Notes: generated from the sequence alone by a model not told the origin. DNA of 64,000 bases from Phanerochaete sordida (GCA_019973155.2 BPQB01000055.1:154566-218565); one strand, 5' to 3'. Numbered from the stretch's first letter, positions 1 to 11,906 are shown. A program made the numbers and translations.

Positions 1-1860
1 TCAAGAACATAAAGAGTAGAGGGCGGTGTTTTGTCACGGTACGTCGCGCTTTGAATAAGTCTATGCCTGTGAGCTAAAACTAGGGTGCAAGCAGGCCAAA
101 GTGTGAACACTTGGCGGGTACGATTTCTTCATTCTTCTTTGAACCACCCCAACCATCCATCTGTATAGATAGCTACTTGTATAAGCTGATGAACTCATAA
201 AAATTGTACGGTTCTTGCTTCAGGCACAGCAGGGTTTTTGTTTGTAGTGTATAGTGCAGTGTGCATGATTTTTCAGTCATCAAACCATTGTAAGCAGCTC
301 TGCAATGCAGCCTCTGGTGCAGCAACTTTGCATATGGTGACCAGAGGTGTGATCTCTCGACACAGGCACTCAATGCAGAAGCATAAGTCACAACTGCTCA
401 AGAGTTGGGACAAGGCCCCTCGACATGCACAGTCACTTCGAGATACAGCTCTGAGGCGTACACCGAACAGCTCGAAGATTTGGGAGCCCCGAGATAGGCT
501 AGAGGTCTGAGACATCCAAGGCTCTGAGCACAAGCACCTTGGGCACTGCACAGTCCCTCGGCAGTTTCCAAGTGGCTGTAGTACTTGAATTGTGCCTCAG
601 CATATTGAATAAATAGACTCTTCTACCATGAAATACAGAGTTCTCTGAGTGCAACTGTGCAAGCGAGCACTTTGTCGTTTCAGCCCAGCCCAGTCCAGTC
701 CAGTCGAGCCCAGTCCAGTTTAGCTTCAGTCTCGTCTCTGAGAGGCTTCATGTCACCTGAGGAGCTTTTGTCGCGCTCAAGGCTATCTTCTCTTGCATTT
801 CAGTTGCAGTTTTGTTTCCTCCTATCGTCTCAATCACAGTCTCATCTCAGTCCTTGTTTCTCGGGCCTCATACATATCTATCCCTTAACATACATCACTC
901 AACCTGACTCTCCCTTGCATAGAGGAACCTCCACTGTTTCTCAATGCTCTGCCTAACTCTAACAGCAGTCACACATTGTGTCAAAGCTGGGCATAATTGA
1001 TATATTGTGGTTTGGGATCTTGAAGTCAGAGACAAAGATTGAAAGCGGACTCAATGTAAAACTGCACCCTTAGCAGGAGATTCAGAGTTTTCCCTCGAGT
1101 AGCCTTCAGTTTTGGTATGCTGCAACGAAACTGGGCTTAGCCCACTGTGGCAGAAGGTCATGTGGTCAAGACTCTCTACAGGAATACATTTCTTTGGCCG
1201 AAATGTACATTCTCTGTTATTGTAAGTTTAGTGTATAGCTTTGGTGTATACACCTCAGTGCTTGAAATTAGCGCTGCTATTTGTTATGATTTTTGAGAGG
1301 GCACACAAAGGCCTGACTCATGCACTCTGTCACCAATATTTTGAGCTGTATATCAAGGCTGAGAACAAGTTTGATCACTCCGAAATCAACAGAGATTTAC
1401 CAGTATCAGGTACACAGTATGTCTATGCTCAGGCGCTCCAAAGCAGAACCTGAGCTTGCTGAGAAAGCCAGAGCAGTCTTGCGCGCTAAATAAGCGCTCA
1501 ATGAGCGTCTAATTCTCCGAAAGGCGCACACTCCAAACACTTCCCTACAGCTTCAACAAATTTATATCATATATATTTTTACATGAGTTGAATTCTATAC
1601 ATGCGCTCTATACAATGAGCGTGTACAAACATAGATGTTTTGCATTTCTAAATGTTATGTTCCCAATTGGGAAGGTAGAAATTGATTTAAAGCGAATTAT
1701 GCCTCCTGATGGCTCAAACTATACAATTTGATAGTTCTGATGTTATAGATCCTGTTGATAGTGTATAGAGTATGTGTATACCAAGTTTCATGGAAATCCA
1801 CCCAGTAGAAAGCTCGGGGCAGAAAAAAGTCTCAAAGTGAAAAACCCCTCAAAGTGCTGG
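1..1860. other. No supported gene
   Basis: Relatively AT-rich sequence with only short, unconvincing reading frames on both strands. I see no domain, no intron-exon structure and no RNA gene. A short CCAGT-rich tandem stretch lies at about 680-718. The region may be decayed transposon sequence, but nothing in it is recognisable. Confidence 0.5.
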
Positions 1861-2080
1861 TCTGAATTGGAACGATGTCTTCACTTCATTCAGAAATCGT
1901 AATGTCGAAGTGCTGCCCGGGTTACTTTCGCTGGGCTTCAAGCCCTTTGCAGAACCCCGAGTTTGTACAGCCTGCCGACATCGACGTCAGCACATATCAG
2001 CACATCTCTGGCCAACGCCTCTCTTGGCAGCCTAGGCAGTACATCCTCTCCCCGTCCTCCTCCGCCGACAGTCCCCTCAT

Positions 2081-4057
2081 GGCCAACGACGAGCCGCCAA
2101 GGAAGACACGCCGGGTCAACAAGAAATGTGCGAGGAACATGAAGAGAAGCGACTGCTGGCACCAAGGTGGCTGTACCTGCCATCCGCTTCCACCTGGCTT
2201 CGTCCCCCAGTCTGCGTCTGCTGTTCCGCCTGCTCTGGTCACGGCTGCTTCCTCAGCTGCTCCGGCTACCTCTGCCACTGGCCCTGCTGGATCTGCAGCC
2301 TCGGAAGCGACCTCGGAAGCCGCAGGCCCTGAATCTCGTCGTTCCGCTGGTCTTGGGCTGTCTGGTTCCGATGCACCTTCTGTCGCCGAGCAGCAAGTAC
2401 GATCCTCTCAGGAAGAACACCAAGGTGTACCTCTGGGCTCTCGTGGGCAACGTGAGTACTTGCAGCACTGCTTCAGCATCCCAAGCCGTCTAACCGCTGT
2501 TGACTATTCAGTACATTCGTCGACCTCAGCACCTGGTACGTCATCTTACACGCTGCTCCTCACATTTACTCAGTGCTCTTTCCCTCAGCGGCACTGTCCT
2601 CTACTCAGCAGCCCACCGCCCGCAGTCAGGCAGATGCGATGGTCGGCAATCCAAATTACGCTTCACACATCGCCCCCATCTTCACCGCAAGCCGTGCCGA
2701 GACTATCCAGCAGCGCGCTGATCAGCGCGCAGTCGACGCACAGCTCCTAGCCCGCAAGGCAGAGAAGACGAGGTTTGTCTGGATCCATGTCCTGCTCAAG
2801 GTGAGCTGCCGTCTTCCTATCTCTTTCACTCTGGCTAATACCTGGTGTAGGACGAAGGCGAGGCGGTGATCCACCGCTGGACGCATCCGTTCTCGCCGTG
2901 GCCGTTTGTAGTCTTCAGCCGGGAGGTCTTGGTCGAGCTTGGGCTGTGTTCTGATCTGGGGGCACATGGGACGTTCTCGTTCTTCGCGTTCAACGACAGT
3001 CTCAACACCTGGGTTCGCACGAAGGAGGGCAGCTCTATGGAAGTGGCTACTGGGCAGAAGGTCTATCTGCGCGCTCTCGACTGCCCCAGACCTGCAGTGT
3101 TTCCTCCTATCTCCGCTAGTTCTTCGCCTCGTGTTCTTGGCACCTCTGCGGCCTCGCCTCATCTTCGGTTCAACCTAGCTGGTGAACGAGCTTCAGTGCG
3201 CCAGCAGCGCCACGACGCCCTGCTCTCGCCGAACGCGCTGCCTAGTGCTAGCCCTAGTTTCACTCCTCTTGGTCTTGCCAGCACATCCACGTCTTCTCAG
3301 CCTACAGTACCGTCTCAGTCGCCGCGCCCTTCAGATCATCCTCAGCCTAGGGCGCAGCCGTCCTTTGTTTTCCAGCCCCAGATCTGCCCGGCGCCTCGTC
3401 CACCTCCAGCTTCGTCTCCGTCTCCGGCTCCGGCTCCGGCTTCGTCTCCATCTTCACCGACTTCCACTCAGCAAGATCCCCCCTCTCCTGTTGCCAGCAC
3501 CAGTCGCCCTCCGCCGACTCTACACCGCAAGGAGCCTGATGACATCATAATCATCACCGACAGTTCCGATGACGACCTCCCGTCTATTCAGGCTATCATT
3601 GCTGAGCACAAGAAGAAGAGACAGGTCAAGATTGAAGACCACTCGGAGACCCCTGGTAAGTCGTATTCGGTTCTTATCAAGTGCCTCTCTGATGTTCGTC
3701 GCTGCAGACTTGACTGTCCCTGCATCCTCGTCTTCCCCCCCGGCCTGGCCATCTCAGTACCATGCAGTAGACATCAACAACCTATTCCTGGCTGCTGCTA
3801 GGGAAGGTCGTGCTGGTGCAGTCTTCGCTGCACACTTTCCTGGTGTTCCCTTTGCTCCAGCGACATTCTACAGCCATAGAGAGCGTTGGTTGAAGGGTGA
3901 CGGAGCCACGGAGGACTTGCGTTCCCGCTTTGTTAACTACGGGCGCACAGACCAGGGCCTTTGGCAACGCTTCATGGACATCGTTCCCGACCCTCGCGCA
4001 GCTCTTCGTAACGTAGGCAAGAAGAACAAGCGGGCGTCCTCGAAAGAGGAGGCTTAA
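2081..4057 (+). CDS. Unrecognised multi-exon protein, possibly broken
   Basis: I do not recognise a named family. The start at 2081 opens a basic, Cys/His-containing N-terminus (MANDEPPRKTRRVNKK, then SDCWHQGGCTCHP). Later exons carry a W-rich segment (FVWIHVLLK, then VIHRWTHPFSPWPF and STWVRT-like residues), a Ser/Pro-rich linker with an acidic run (DSSDDD), and a well-formed C-terminal segment (AVDINNLFLAAAREGR... FYSHRERWLKG). Clear introns are 2452-2511, 2536-2573 (or a later acceptor at 2588), 2801-2850 and 3656-3707. The stop is at 4055-4057. One problem: the frame that fits the N-terminus differs from the frame that fits KYDPLRKNTKVYLWALVGN just before the first intron, and no obvious intron lies between about 2360 and 2400. 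That suggests a frameshift or a missed splice. Proximity to the KDZ transposase raises the possibility of a mobile-element accessory gene (inference). Confidence 0.5.
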
Positions 4058-4090
4058 TTCTGTTCTTTTCTTGCAGTATCTTACATATTT

Positions 4091-4156
4091 CCCTCTAGTT
4101 TTGTAATCACTCGAGATAGTGTACCCTCTAGTTTTGTAATCACTCGAGATATTGTA
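4091..4156. repeat. 33-base tandem duplication
   Basis: Two adjacent copies of a 33-base unit beginning ccctctagttttgtaatcac, at 4091-4123 and 4124-4156, differing near the end (tagtgta versus tattgta). They lie just 3' of the preceding gene, in its presumed 3' untranslated region. Confidence 0.85.
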
Positions 4157-4157
4157 C

Positions 4158-5600
4158 TTTCACTGGTAAAATACGACGACGCACCGCCTGCACATAAGAC
4201 GATGGCTCCCACCTGCAACACCTGGGTTAGGGTTTCGTGGCCGCGCAACCCCTGGGTTCACTAGCCGCTTTCTCTTGCATCCACCACCACCATCTCTATG
4301 TCCGCCTGTGTGTCAGCTCGAGTGGCCGCTGCGTAATAGAGCAAGAAAATCATCGCCCACGCGTGCACGACCACTGGAAGCATTGACAACGACACCCACC
4401 CCGCCCGCGTCAATGCCACGTCATCGACTTGGTACGACATCGCACAGCAGCGCACCGCTAATGACAACGGCTGCGCGCGTTCTCGAGGCGTGAATGCCGC
4501 CTGCAGGTGCCGTGTCCATCGCGTTCCGCTCAGCGAGGTGTCTGCTGACCAGTGCGTTTCGCTTTGCAGGAACGACTGCGGACGACGACGAAGCATGTGC
4601 GCGACCGGCCACGTCGACGAAGCATGTGCATACGAAGTGCGCAGCGACACATGCGCGCGGCGACTGCGGACGCATGCGCGCGACGTGACGGCGTCCGCAG
4701 GCTCTCGCGCGGGACGTCGGCACCGCTGGACGCGCAGCGCAAGATCTCCGCGTGGCTGCGGTCGTCGGAGTCGCGGCAGGACGGTGCGCAGCGTTTTATT
4801 TGAATCTGCACGAATCGCGGTTCTGACGCTTTCGCAGCGACGGCTTGAGAGACGGGGAGGCGGCAGGAGGTCGCGAGGAGGGGCGGCTGGGCGGCAGCCG
4901 GACGGTCCAGGGAGGCGGCGACGGTCCTGGACGTATACGGTCGTCAACACGCGCCGCGGAAGAGCAACGAACGTAGATTCTCACCATCACCACCGCCCAT
5001 GCGCCCCGCGGCGAAGGCCAGCGCCGGCCGCCGTCGTCTTCCACCGCCCGCGCGCCCCTCCCTTCGCGTCACGCGCGGCACAGAAGCCGAAGCTGCCAAA
5101 CCTCACCCACCGTCGCCGCCGCTCCCAAGCCGCCGATACGGAGTCCGTGCACCTCGCGGGCGTGCGTGCATCCGCAGCGCAAAGTCGTCCATGTCGCTTG
5201 GCGGCCGCGCGCGCGTGCGCCGCGACGCCAGAACGCCGTCCGGTGAGCGCGCCGCCCGGGCAGCACCAGTGTGCGTCTCTGTCGCGCGGCATCACCCAGC
5301 TCCTCCACGCCCCACCGTGCACGCTCGCCGAGCACGGCGCCGCCGTGGCTGCCATTCGGCACGACGAGGTCGTTGCTGCACATCGTCAGCATCGGCTCGC
5401 GGATGCGGAGGGCGGCGTACATGACGGCATACGGCATGCGCGCGTGGTGCTGCGGGTCGAGCTGCGGGTCGAGCGCGTCCGCCCCGCGATCGTTAATTAC
5501 ATTAGATATCCACATGTCACTATATATATATTCTGATGCCTTCAGATATCGCTCCTGTGTGCATACATTCCATATTCTGAGAGGCAACCCTTAGTAAAAG
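4158..5600. other. GC-rich stretch without a supported gene
   Basis: Long open frames exist on both strands (for example 4490-5536 plus and 5069-5587 minus). They are arginine-rich, low-complexity and mutually overlapping, as expected from high GC content. I see no domain. A stretch near 5370-5500 read on the minus strand (DALDPQLDPQHHARMPYAV) looks slightly more protein-like and could be a gene remnant. An AT-rich run (tatatatatattc) lies at about 5521-5533. Confidence 0.4.
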
Positions 5601-5630
5601 ATCCCCCGGCCGCTGTGGTGGATCCAATAT

Positions 5631-7851
5631 TTACACCCAATATCCTGGCTCCTCCCCCTTCGCCGCCAATGTGTCCACGGTCTCGCGGTTCTTGCGCATG
5701 ATCATCTCGTCGAGAAAGAAGGTGTATCGATCTGCTTGCATTTCCCTGCAGATTGAGTTGTAGCCTGCAAGCCAAACATTGGTTTGTTCCGCAATTGATG
5801 AGTTGAAGTACCATTTTCCGTCGCCCTTCAGGAGCTCTGGATAACGGACCGGGTTGCAGAACTGCTGGCAGGTAGTGTCGTTCTCACTGTGTTTGGTTTT
5901 GAAGTGAAATACGTCCACGGTGAGGCGAATATTGGTCCACCATGGGTCACCTGTGTTCTGCACATGTGCCAAGAGCTTGCAATTTGTGTCGTAGAAGAGG
6001 TGGGTAGGGACAAATGTGGTCCCGAAGTACGTCCGCTTGACAAGCTCCTATATTCCATGAGGCAGGAGAATATAAGCAAGTTGTCATATGACTACCGCAC
6101 AGTGAGTCTTACCGCAGCACTTGGAAGTGTTTCGGCGCCATAGCACACTGCATGGTTGATGATTACTCCACAGGGTGCCACAAGTACTTGTTCGTTGTGG
6201 GTACGCTTTCGGGCAACTTGAAGGCGTACTTTGGTAACAGGCGCAGATGGGCGAGGCGCATCTGAGGTAGATGCTTGAGGTGCAGGACGGGGCACGACAT
6301 CTCCAGCAGCGGCAGTAACAGTAAACTCTTCCTCATGCAGCTCCGCCAAGCTGTTGGCGTCCGTCGAGCCTGCCAAACGCGCACGTTGGAGACGGTCCTG
6401 CAGTTGGAAGCGTGACTGCCTGCGGAGCTCATAGAGGTCGTATGCGCTCTGGTGTTCTGGGTGGGAGCATACACGCTTGTTGGGCTGTGCACGCTCTTGA
6501 CAGCCGACTACAGCGCAGATAAACTCTTGCTCATGGTGCTCAGGGCAGAAGTGATCCGAATTGCTGAGAAGCGGAACCTTGCAGTTGTGAACGCCGCAAC
6601 AGGGGTGGCCAATGGTCACACCGTCCATGACGACGCAAGAGACTAATGCTGATCAGGGAATTTGTACAGTACCATGAGCGAATGGAAGGCATGAAAGCGA
6701 ATTAAAACGTACTTAGCTGTTCATCAACGTACCACTCTCGCACGCACTTCTTGCACCGGTGTGGCAGCTCAGGCTGGCCAGCGAGCTGCATGTGTGCATT
6801 GCGTTCTTGGACGGCGGCAGTGAACCGATGCTCCTGTAGCCCGGTATGCGGCACACGAAGGATCATGTCCCTCTGCTCGCAATCTTCGAGAAGGCAGAAA
6901 ATGGTGAAGCTGTCCCAGACGTGGATGACAGAGATCTGTGGCTGGAATGGCCAGTCCTCTGGGAAGGGAAAAGGACCTTTGGACAGCTGTTTGTTGTATG
7001 TGTTCATGCATCCAGTGGCTGACACCCTGTACCACGTTGAGCGAGGGAGCACCGGGGTTTGTCATAATTCTGAAACATACCACGATGCAAGCATCCCCTG
7101 AACCCATAGCTCTATGAGCCGGCGTTCGACAAACTGATGTTCCCCGGCTTGTACAACATCAGGGACCCCAGGGTAATATTCGCGCATGCCATTGCGAACA
7201 AGAAATTGATGCTTGTAGCGAGTGTGGCACTCTGATAGCAGAAGCGTACAAGTTAGACACACGTTCCAGAGGTAGAAATGGTAGTGATCTCACGAGGGCA
7301 GTATAGATGTACAGACCACGCAGGCAGGGACCCTTTGTCCAACGTAAACAGGACAACCTGGCGCTGATCTGCACGACCAAGCTGAGATTGCCCTGGCTGC
7401 GCTTTTGGACAGTCCAGGGTGGTACAGTGAGTATTTGGCGGGTAGAAGACTTTGCCAGCTACGAGAACATGAGCAAAGATAGCGGCCAGATACTAGAGGG
7501 CGTACCGATGCCATAGCGAAGGCCGTACTTGTGAAAAAGCTCCAGCGGATCTTCATGAAGCTCGGCAATGTGGTCTTCATTCCAGATGAGAAGATTTAAT
7601 GAACTCCACAGCCAAGTAACGACATCGTCTCCCATGTGTAGAGACTCGCTCAGAAATGCGCGAAAGGAGTCGGAGAGGTGCTCAGGGGGCAGGCTGATGT
7701 CCTTGTAGATGTTGACAGGCTGTGCAGTGATTATTTCTCGCTTGAGTGTGGCGCAGAAGAAGATAAAGCGGTTGAGCTGGTGAAGTCTGAGCTGCGATGC
7801 AAGGTCTGGGCGGTCTGCCATGACCTGCCAGATGGCTACCATGGAGTCCAT
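5631..7851 (-). CDS. KDZ-type transposase with CxC5/CxC6-like cysteine cluster
   Basis: This is read as a transposase of the Kyakuja-Dileera-Zisupton (KDZ) class, which moves fungal DNA transposons. From the N-terminus the pieces are: a leader beginning MDSMVAIWQVMADRPDLASQ; a cysteine segment near 7300-7420 (CTTLDCP ... SLPAWSVHLYC); a following ECHTRYKHQF ... REYYPGVPDVVQ block; a second Cys/His cluster at about 6440-6628 (HPCCGVHNC ... FCPEHHEQEFICAVVGC); and a C-terminal part (VDVFHFKTKHSENDTTCQQF ... SSIAEQTNVWLAG ... RYTFFLDEMI) that is strongly conserved in this fungal family. One intron is clear at 6048-6112. Others between 6630 and 7560 are needed but I did not fix each boundary. The stop is at 5631-5633. 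Terminal inverted repeats and target duplications were not found by eye, so the element limits are unknown. The start is a best guess. Confidence 0.75.
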
Positions 7852-8028
7852 GGTGGTGGTACGAGAAGAAGCGGCGTGTCGAGCGAATTATTGCATGCGG
7901 ACATTGCCTGCCCAGATTGTGTGGCAACAGGCGCTCGAGGGCCCTTCCTTATTGGGATATCCCGCCACATTCCAAACGTAGCTGTCCCGCTCGATTACAT
8001 AATTAGGCGCCCCACGTGCCAGGCGCCC

Positions 8029-8063
8029 GGCACAGACGGCACAGACGGCACAGACGGCACAGA
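8029..8063. repeat. 9-base tandem repeat
   Basis: About four tandem copies of ggcacagac, in the spacer between the KDZ transposase and the HET region. Confidence 0.9.
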
Positions 8064-8469
8064 GGCACAGAATGCCCAATTCCCGAACGTCCTCGGCGGA
8101 CTTCAATGAGAGCTTCGTTCGCGAGGAAGCCTTTCTGAGATGTTCCTGACTTCCAACGGTGCACTGGCTCTGTTTCTTATTTTATCTGATGCCTTCTTGC
8201 TTTGCTGTGCCCGTCGGCGCAGAGCACCAATTTGTCGGGTCAAGCTGGCCCTCCGAGGCGCGGTTCATTCACAGCATCAAGCGCCGCAGCAGCTGCCACG
8301 CCTGTCCAACTCGACGAGTCCATGAAGTGCCCTGTGCGTTTACGGCCTGGATCGTGACCACCACGTTGTGAGCACTTCGACTCTGCCATAGCTCGTCGAA
8401 GTGAACATCGACCATGGACAGTGAGTTCTGGTGCTCAGAGCCTGTTAATATACTCATCATGGAGAAGGC

Positions 8470-9440
8470 CGATATCGCAGGAAAGCGGAGGCCGTACTAA
8501 TGCTGGATCCGCCTGCCAAAGTACGTTACATCGCTCGCTAATTGTCTGTGCACTGCCTCCATGTTGATATGCTTGTCCACAGCGTAGCTCTCATCTCGCC
8601 GCCAGTGATTCCGAGTGCATGGCGACAAGCGGTCCCGATGAGCTTACAGAGTCGGTTGTAGACGGTGAGCCCTCGACACGGTAGACGGGATACTGCACTC
8701 GGTCTGATGTATAAGGCCAAGCGGCTGTCTCCGCAGTTCCAAAACCAGACGATCTGCTGCATGGGCCTGAGGTGCGTCATACTCAGCGGGAACACGAGCT
8801 TCATAAATTGAGATACCTTTAGCTCGTCGAAGATTACCTCCCCTTTCCTAGCGAATATCTCAATGGTGGGTGCCGATGTCGAGTGATCTGCTGGCGCAGT
8901 TGCTAATCTATGCTCAGAGCCTCTTCATCCCACACGACCAAAGCGTCTGGAGTATTCGAGTGCTTATAAAGTGCTGAAGGTACGTTTTACCGGTCGGGCA
9001 GCGGAACAATATTAGTCATATTATTACCCAGCAAATGAACGACTTTCTCGATGCCCATCAACATGTAGAGTTCATAAATTGTTTGAAAGAACACTACCGA
9101 GCGCTCGAAGAGTTCATGGATAAGGTCTTCTCGAGGCATCCAGATGGTTTGTTCGCAGAGGTTCAGTGATGGTGCACCGAATGTTGAAACATTGCCTGCA
9201 GGACGCACTCCATCTGGCGGACTAAGGTGGACTGTGCCTTCTCTCCTCAGTGACAAGGTGAGTGAATGCGTCTTATTTGTTAATGATACTCACGCTAGCC
9301 ATAGGACGCTCTTTATGATGCTGTACCTGCGACTTCCTTCCGCAAAATATTCGGCTCAGCAGAAGCGCATTTTTGTGAGTGTGGACGGTGAATTGTAGCT
9401 GAGTTCGGCACTGACTGCTGTGTATCAGCGGTCCGTAATA
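8470..9440 (+). other. Probable upstream exons of HET gene 1, partly decayed
   Basis: Plus-strand segments bounded by plausible splice sites can be read here. They include ISHIITQQMNDFLDAHQ at about 9005-9135, GRTPSGGLRW in the stretch 9165-9257, and DALYDAVPATSF after 9301. The motif TPSGG-x-RW recurs in the upstream exon of the second HET gene (TPSGGQRW, minus strand near 52230), which supports these as true 5' exons. However, the segment 8710-8880 reads well only through an in-frame TAG, and the join near 9140-9165 needs an intron of about 34 bases or a frameshift. The 5' part may therefore be damaged. No start codon was settled. Confidence 0.4.
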
Positions 9441-9500
9441 ATCAGGTGAATGATGTCCTGTCTATTATTACTGCGCTTGCTGAAAAGAGGTCTACTGCAG

Positions 9501-11513
9501 CGTCCCTCCCTAGTCGTCTTTGGAGCGCACCTGATAGTTCTACAAGACCCACCCTGGGGCTTACCGGCGTCCACACCACGTCATTTCGTCCTTCCCAGGC
9601 ACCCGATCAACGAGCAACCGCCTGCGAGGAGCACTGACAAGAGCTGGTACATCAGATCATCTATCAACCGTCTTCACAACTGGGCACTGCTCGAGCTGGC
9701 ATCCTCAGGCGTTTCTGAGAAGGAGATCTTTACCTCATCCCGTGTAGGCCACAAGTTTACCTTGCGCCCTAAGCCTCGGTCGACCATCCCATTCCAGTGG
9801 GTCCACATTGGTGCACAGGCCATTTCAGATACCCTTGCGGACACACCGTGCTCTTCCATGAGTGCTGAGCAACTGCTCTGGACCCTGAACGACGTTCTGG
9901 GTGGAGACGTCCAAATTCACAGCCCTGGTGTACGGGACTGCCTTTCATACTTCGTCAAAGGATCCGTTGCTATCCGTCCTCAACTTGACGATGAAGACAC
10001 ATCCGCAGATCACCCTCGCGCATTGCATTCTGTCTCTCCTATGGATTTCGGACAGGCCTACGCCCACTGGCGGACTGTTAAGAACGCCGACTTCACGGAC
10101 TTTCTTCGCACTCTTGGCAACTGCCGCATTGCAGACGACGAGATGCGGCGGAATGCCGTCCAGGGCACGTACATCAGCAATGCACAGCTGCCTCCACGAC
10201 GGGTCTGGGACTTATTCAGTAATCGCGTTGTTCCGTCCTATCTCGTTCCCAAGAACCTTCAGAACGACATCCCCAGGTCTATATGGACCGTCTCTCACGG
10301 CTGGTGCCATCCTACCCATCGCCACAGCATCGAGACGCCGATTAATGCCTACCAGTGGCCTGTTCCAATTCCAGGAGCACCGGAAGGTTCCCAAGCTTCA
10401 CAAGACCCTGCCTTGGCAACGACCCTCGAGCACGTTCGCGTGGAGCTGCTCAACCATGGCGCGGAATACGTCTGGCAGGACATTCTCTGTGTACGACAGG
10501 TGGGAAGTCCGGAGAACGAGGCACTGCGAGCGGAGGAGTGGAGGACGGATATCCCCATGATTGGCCGCATATACAACGCCGGTCTTCCCTGCGTCACCTA
10601 CTTCAATGGTCTCGGCCTTCCACTCAAGCTGGACGCGGCGACTCTACGCTCGGACAGACACTGGCTCAACCGTGTCTGGACACTGCAGGAGGGGACCGGC
10701 GAGTGGCTTTGCGGCGGCGCAACAGCGACTGCGTTGGCGACAAGGGAGGCAGAGATCTTTTTCCAGGAGACCCTCGGAAGCTCAGTCTCACGGGTATTCG
10801 GGCAATGTCACATCAAGGCCATCCAGGAGCGCCATTGTACCTCGGAGCTGGACAGGGTGCACGGCCTCGCATATGTCGCCGGCTGCGATACACACCCGAT
10901 CTACGATCTGGACATGACGCCTGACCATGCCTGGGTGCTGCTCCTTAAGCATCTGGGCTCCGAGACCCGAGGACGCATAGCGACGTTGCACACGCTGAGT
11001 AACCCTGACAGCACTTCCTTCCTTCCATCGTTCGAGGAGTTCAAGAACTGCGTCACTGTTCCCGGGGCACATCCATGGGTCCTCGAGCCCTACAACCCAA
11101 TCTCAATCATTGACGAGCTGTCTCTGGGAGATAGCAAGCCCGGGACATACTTCCACAGTTCCAAAGCCCTGGGAACACTCTCAGTATTGGAGGCAATGTC
11201 CGGTGGCGATCAGTCTCTTCACCTCAAGTTGTCCTTCACTGTCGATCCCGACATGTTTCGCATCTACGGTCAATATTGCCCACACACCGAGTATGACGTC
11301 GTTTCCCTTTCCACACGTGCATCCGTAGTCGTCGAGGTTGTGGGAAAGATAATGATAGAGGGGAAAACAGCTCAAAAAGTGGTCAAGCGTGGCTGTATCC
11401 ATTGGAATGAGTCCGTCCGGCAAGCATATACTCCCTATGTTCGCGAGAAGAAGCCGATTGTGTATGTCCCATATTCCGACGTTGACAAAGCAGTTTACAA
11501 TGTATATGATTAG
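9501..11513 (+). CDS. HET-domain (heterokaryon incompatibility) protein 1, main exon
   Basis: The main exon opens after an intron at 9445-9500 (donor gtgaat, acceptor ctactgcag), because the frame upstream is closed by a stop at 9447. It begins RPSLVVFGAHL, which matches PCLVVFGNNL in the second HET gene of this window. HET hallmarks in order are WTVSHGWCHPT, EYVWQDILCVRQ, a trailing EEWRTDIPMIGRIY, and NRVWTLQEGTGEW, followed by a long C-terminal part with EYDVVSLS. HET-domain proteins trigger cell death when genetically different hyphae fuse; that is family knowledge and not proof of function here. This exon alone encodes about 670 residues. The stop is at 11511-11513, after NVYD. The upstream exons are uncertain. 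Confidence 0.85.
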   Translation, partial: RPSLVVFGAHLIVLQDPPWGLPASTPRHFVLPRHPINEQPPARSTDKSWYIRSSINRLHNWALLELASSGVSEKEIFTSSRVGHKFTLRPKPRSTIPFQWVHIGAQAISDTLADTPCSSMSAEQLLWTLNDVLGGDVQIHSPGVRDCLSYFVKGSVAIRPQLDDEDTSADHPRALHSVSPMDFGQAYAHWRTVKNADFTDFLRTLGNCRIADDEMRRNAVQGTYISNAQLPPRRVWDLFSNRVVPSYLVPKNLQNDIPRSIWTVSHGWCHPTHRHSIETPINAYQWPVPIPGAPEGSQASQDPALATTLEHVRVELLNHGAEYVWQDILCVRQVGSPENEALRAEEWRTDIPMIGRIYNAGLPCVTYFNGLGLPLKLDAATLRSDRHWLNRVWTLQEGTGEWLCGGATATALATREAEIFFQETLGSSVSRVFGQCHIKAIQERHCTSELDRVHGLAYVAGCDTHPIYDLDMTPDHAWVLLLKHLGSETRGRIATLHTLSNPDSTSFLPSFEEFKNCVTVPGAHPWVLEPYNPISIIDELSLGDSKPGTYFHSSKALGTLSVLEAMSGGDQSLHLKLSFTVDPDMFRIYGQYCPHTEYDVVSLSTRASVVVEVVGKIMIEGKTAQKVVKRGCIHWNESVRQAYTPYVREKKPIVYVPYSDVDKAVYNVYD

Positions 11514-11906
11514 GCTCTATTTTACCAACCGACGCTGCTTCCTTATGTACTGTATAGCAGCTATGCGTCGACGCGCACTTCGGCAGGCAAGCATACATGC
11601 GCATCGCGGGTACAGGTATGTCTGTAAGAGACGGTGCCGTGCGCAGCTGGAAGACGATGGCGCCGCCTCTGTCTGGCAAATGTCCCGCAAGGGAGTTGTA
11701 GCTGTCACAACTTCGCGATGGCGAAATCGACCGGCGGGCAGATAACCAGTTGGTCTTATTGAAGGACGTTCGTTCAAGGAGTAACGGGTGAGGTGCGAGG
11801 TTCAATGGGCACATTCAGGTCCTGCTAGATGTGATGGCAAAAGAGCTTTAGTGCGCTGCGTCACCGCGTATCGAGCTGCGAAGAAGCCCGAGGTCGTCCG
11901 GAGACT
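11514..11906. other. Spacer, nothing recognised
   Basis: Short frames only; no feature supported. Confidence 0.5.

Noticed and set aside
4490..5536. 348-codon plus-strand open frame
   Set aside because: Arg/Ala-rich, overlaps equally long frames on both strands, no domain, no codon contrast; explained by high GC.
8987..9256. Minus-strand frame opposite the HET 1 5' exons
   Set aside because: The plus strand here shares the TPSGG-x-RW motif with HET 2, so the minus-strand frame is a shadow.
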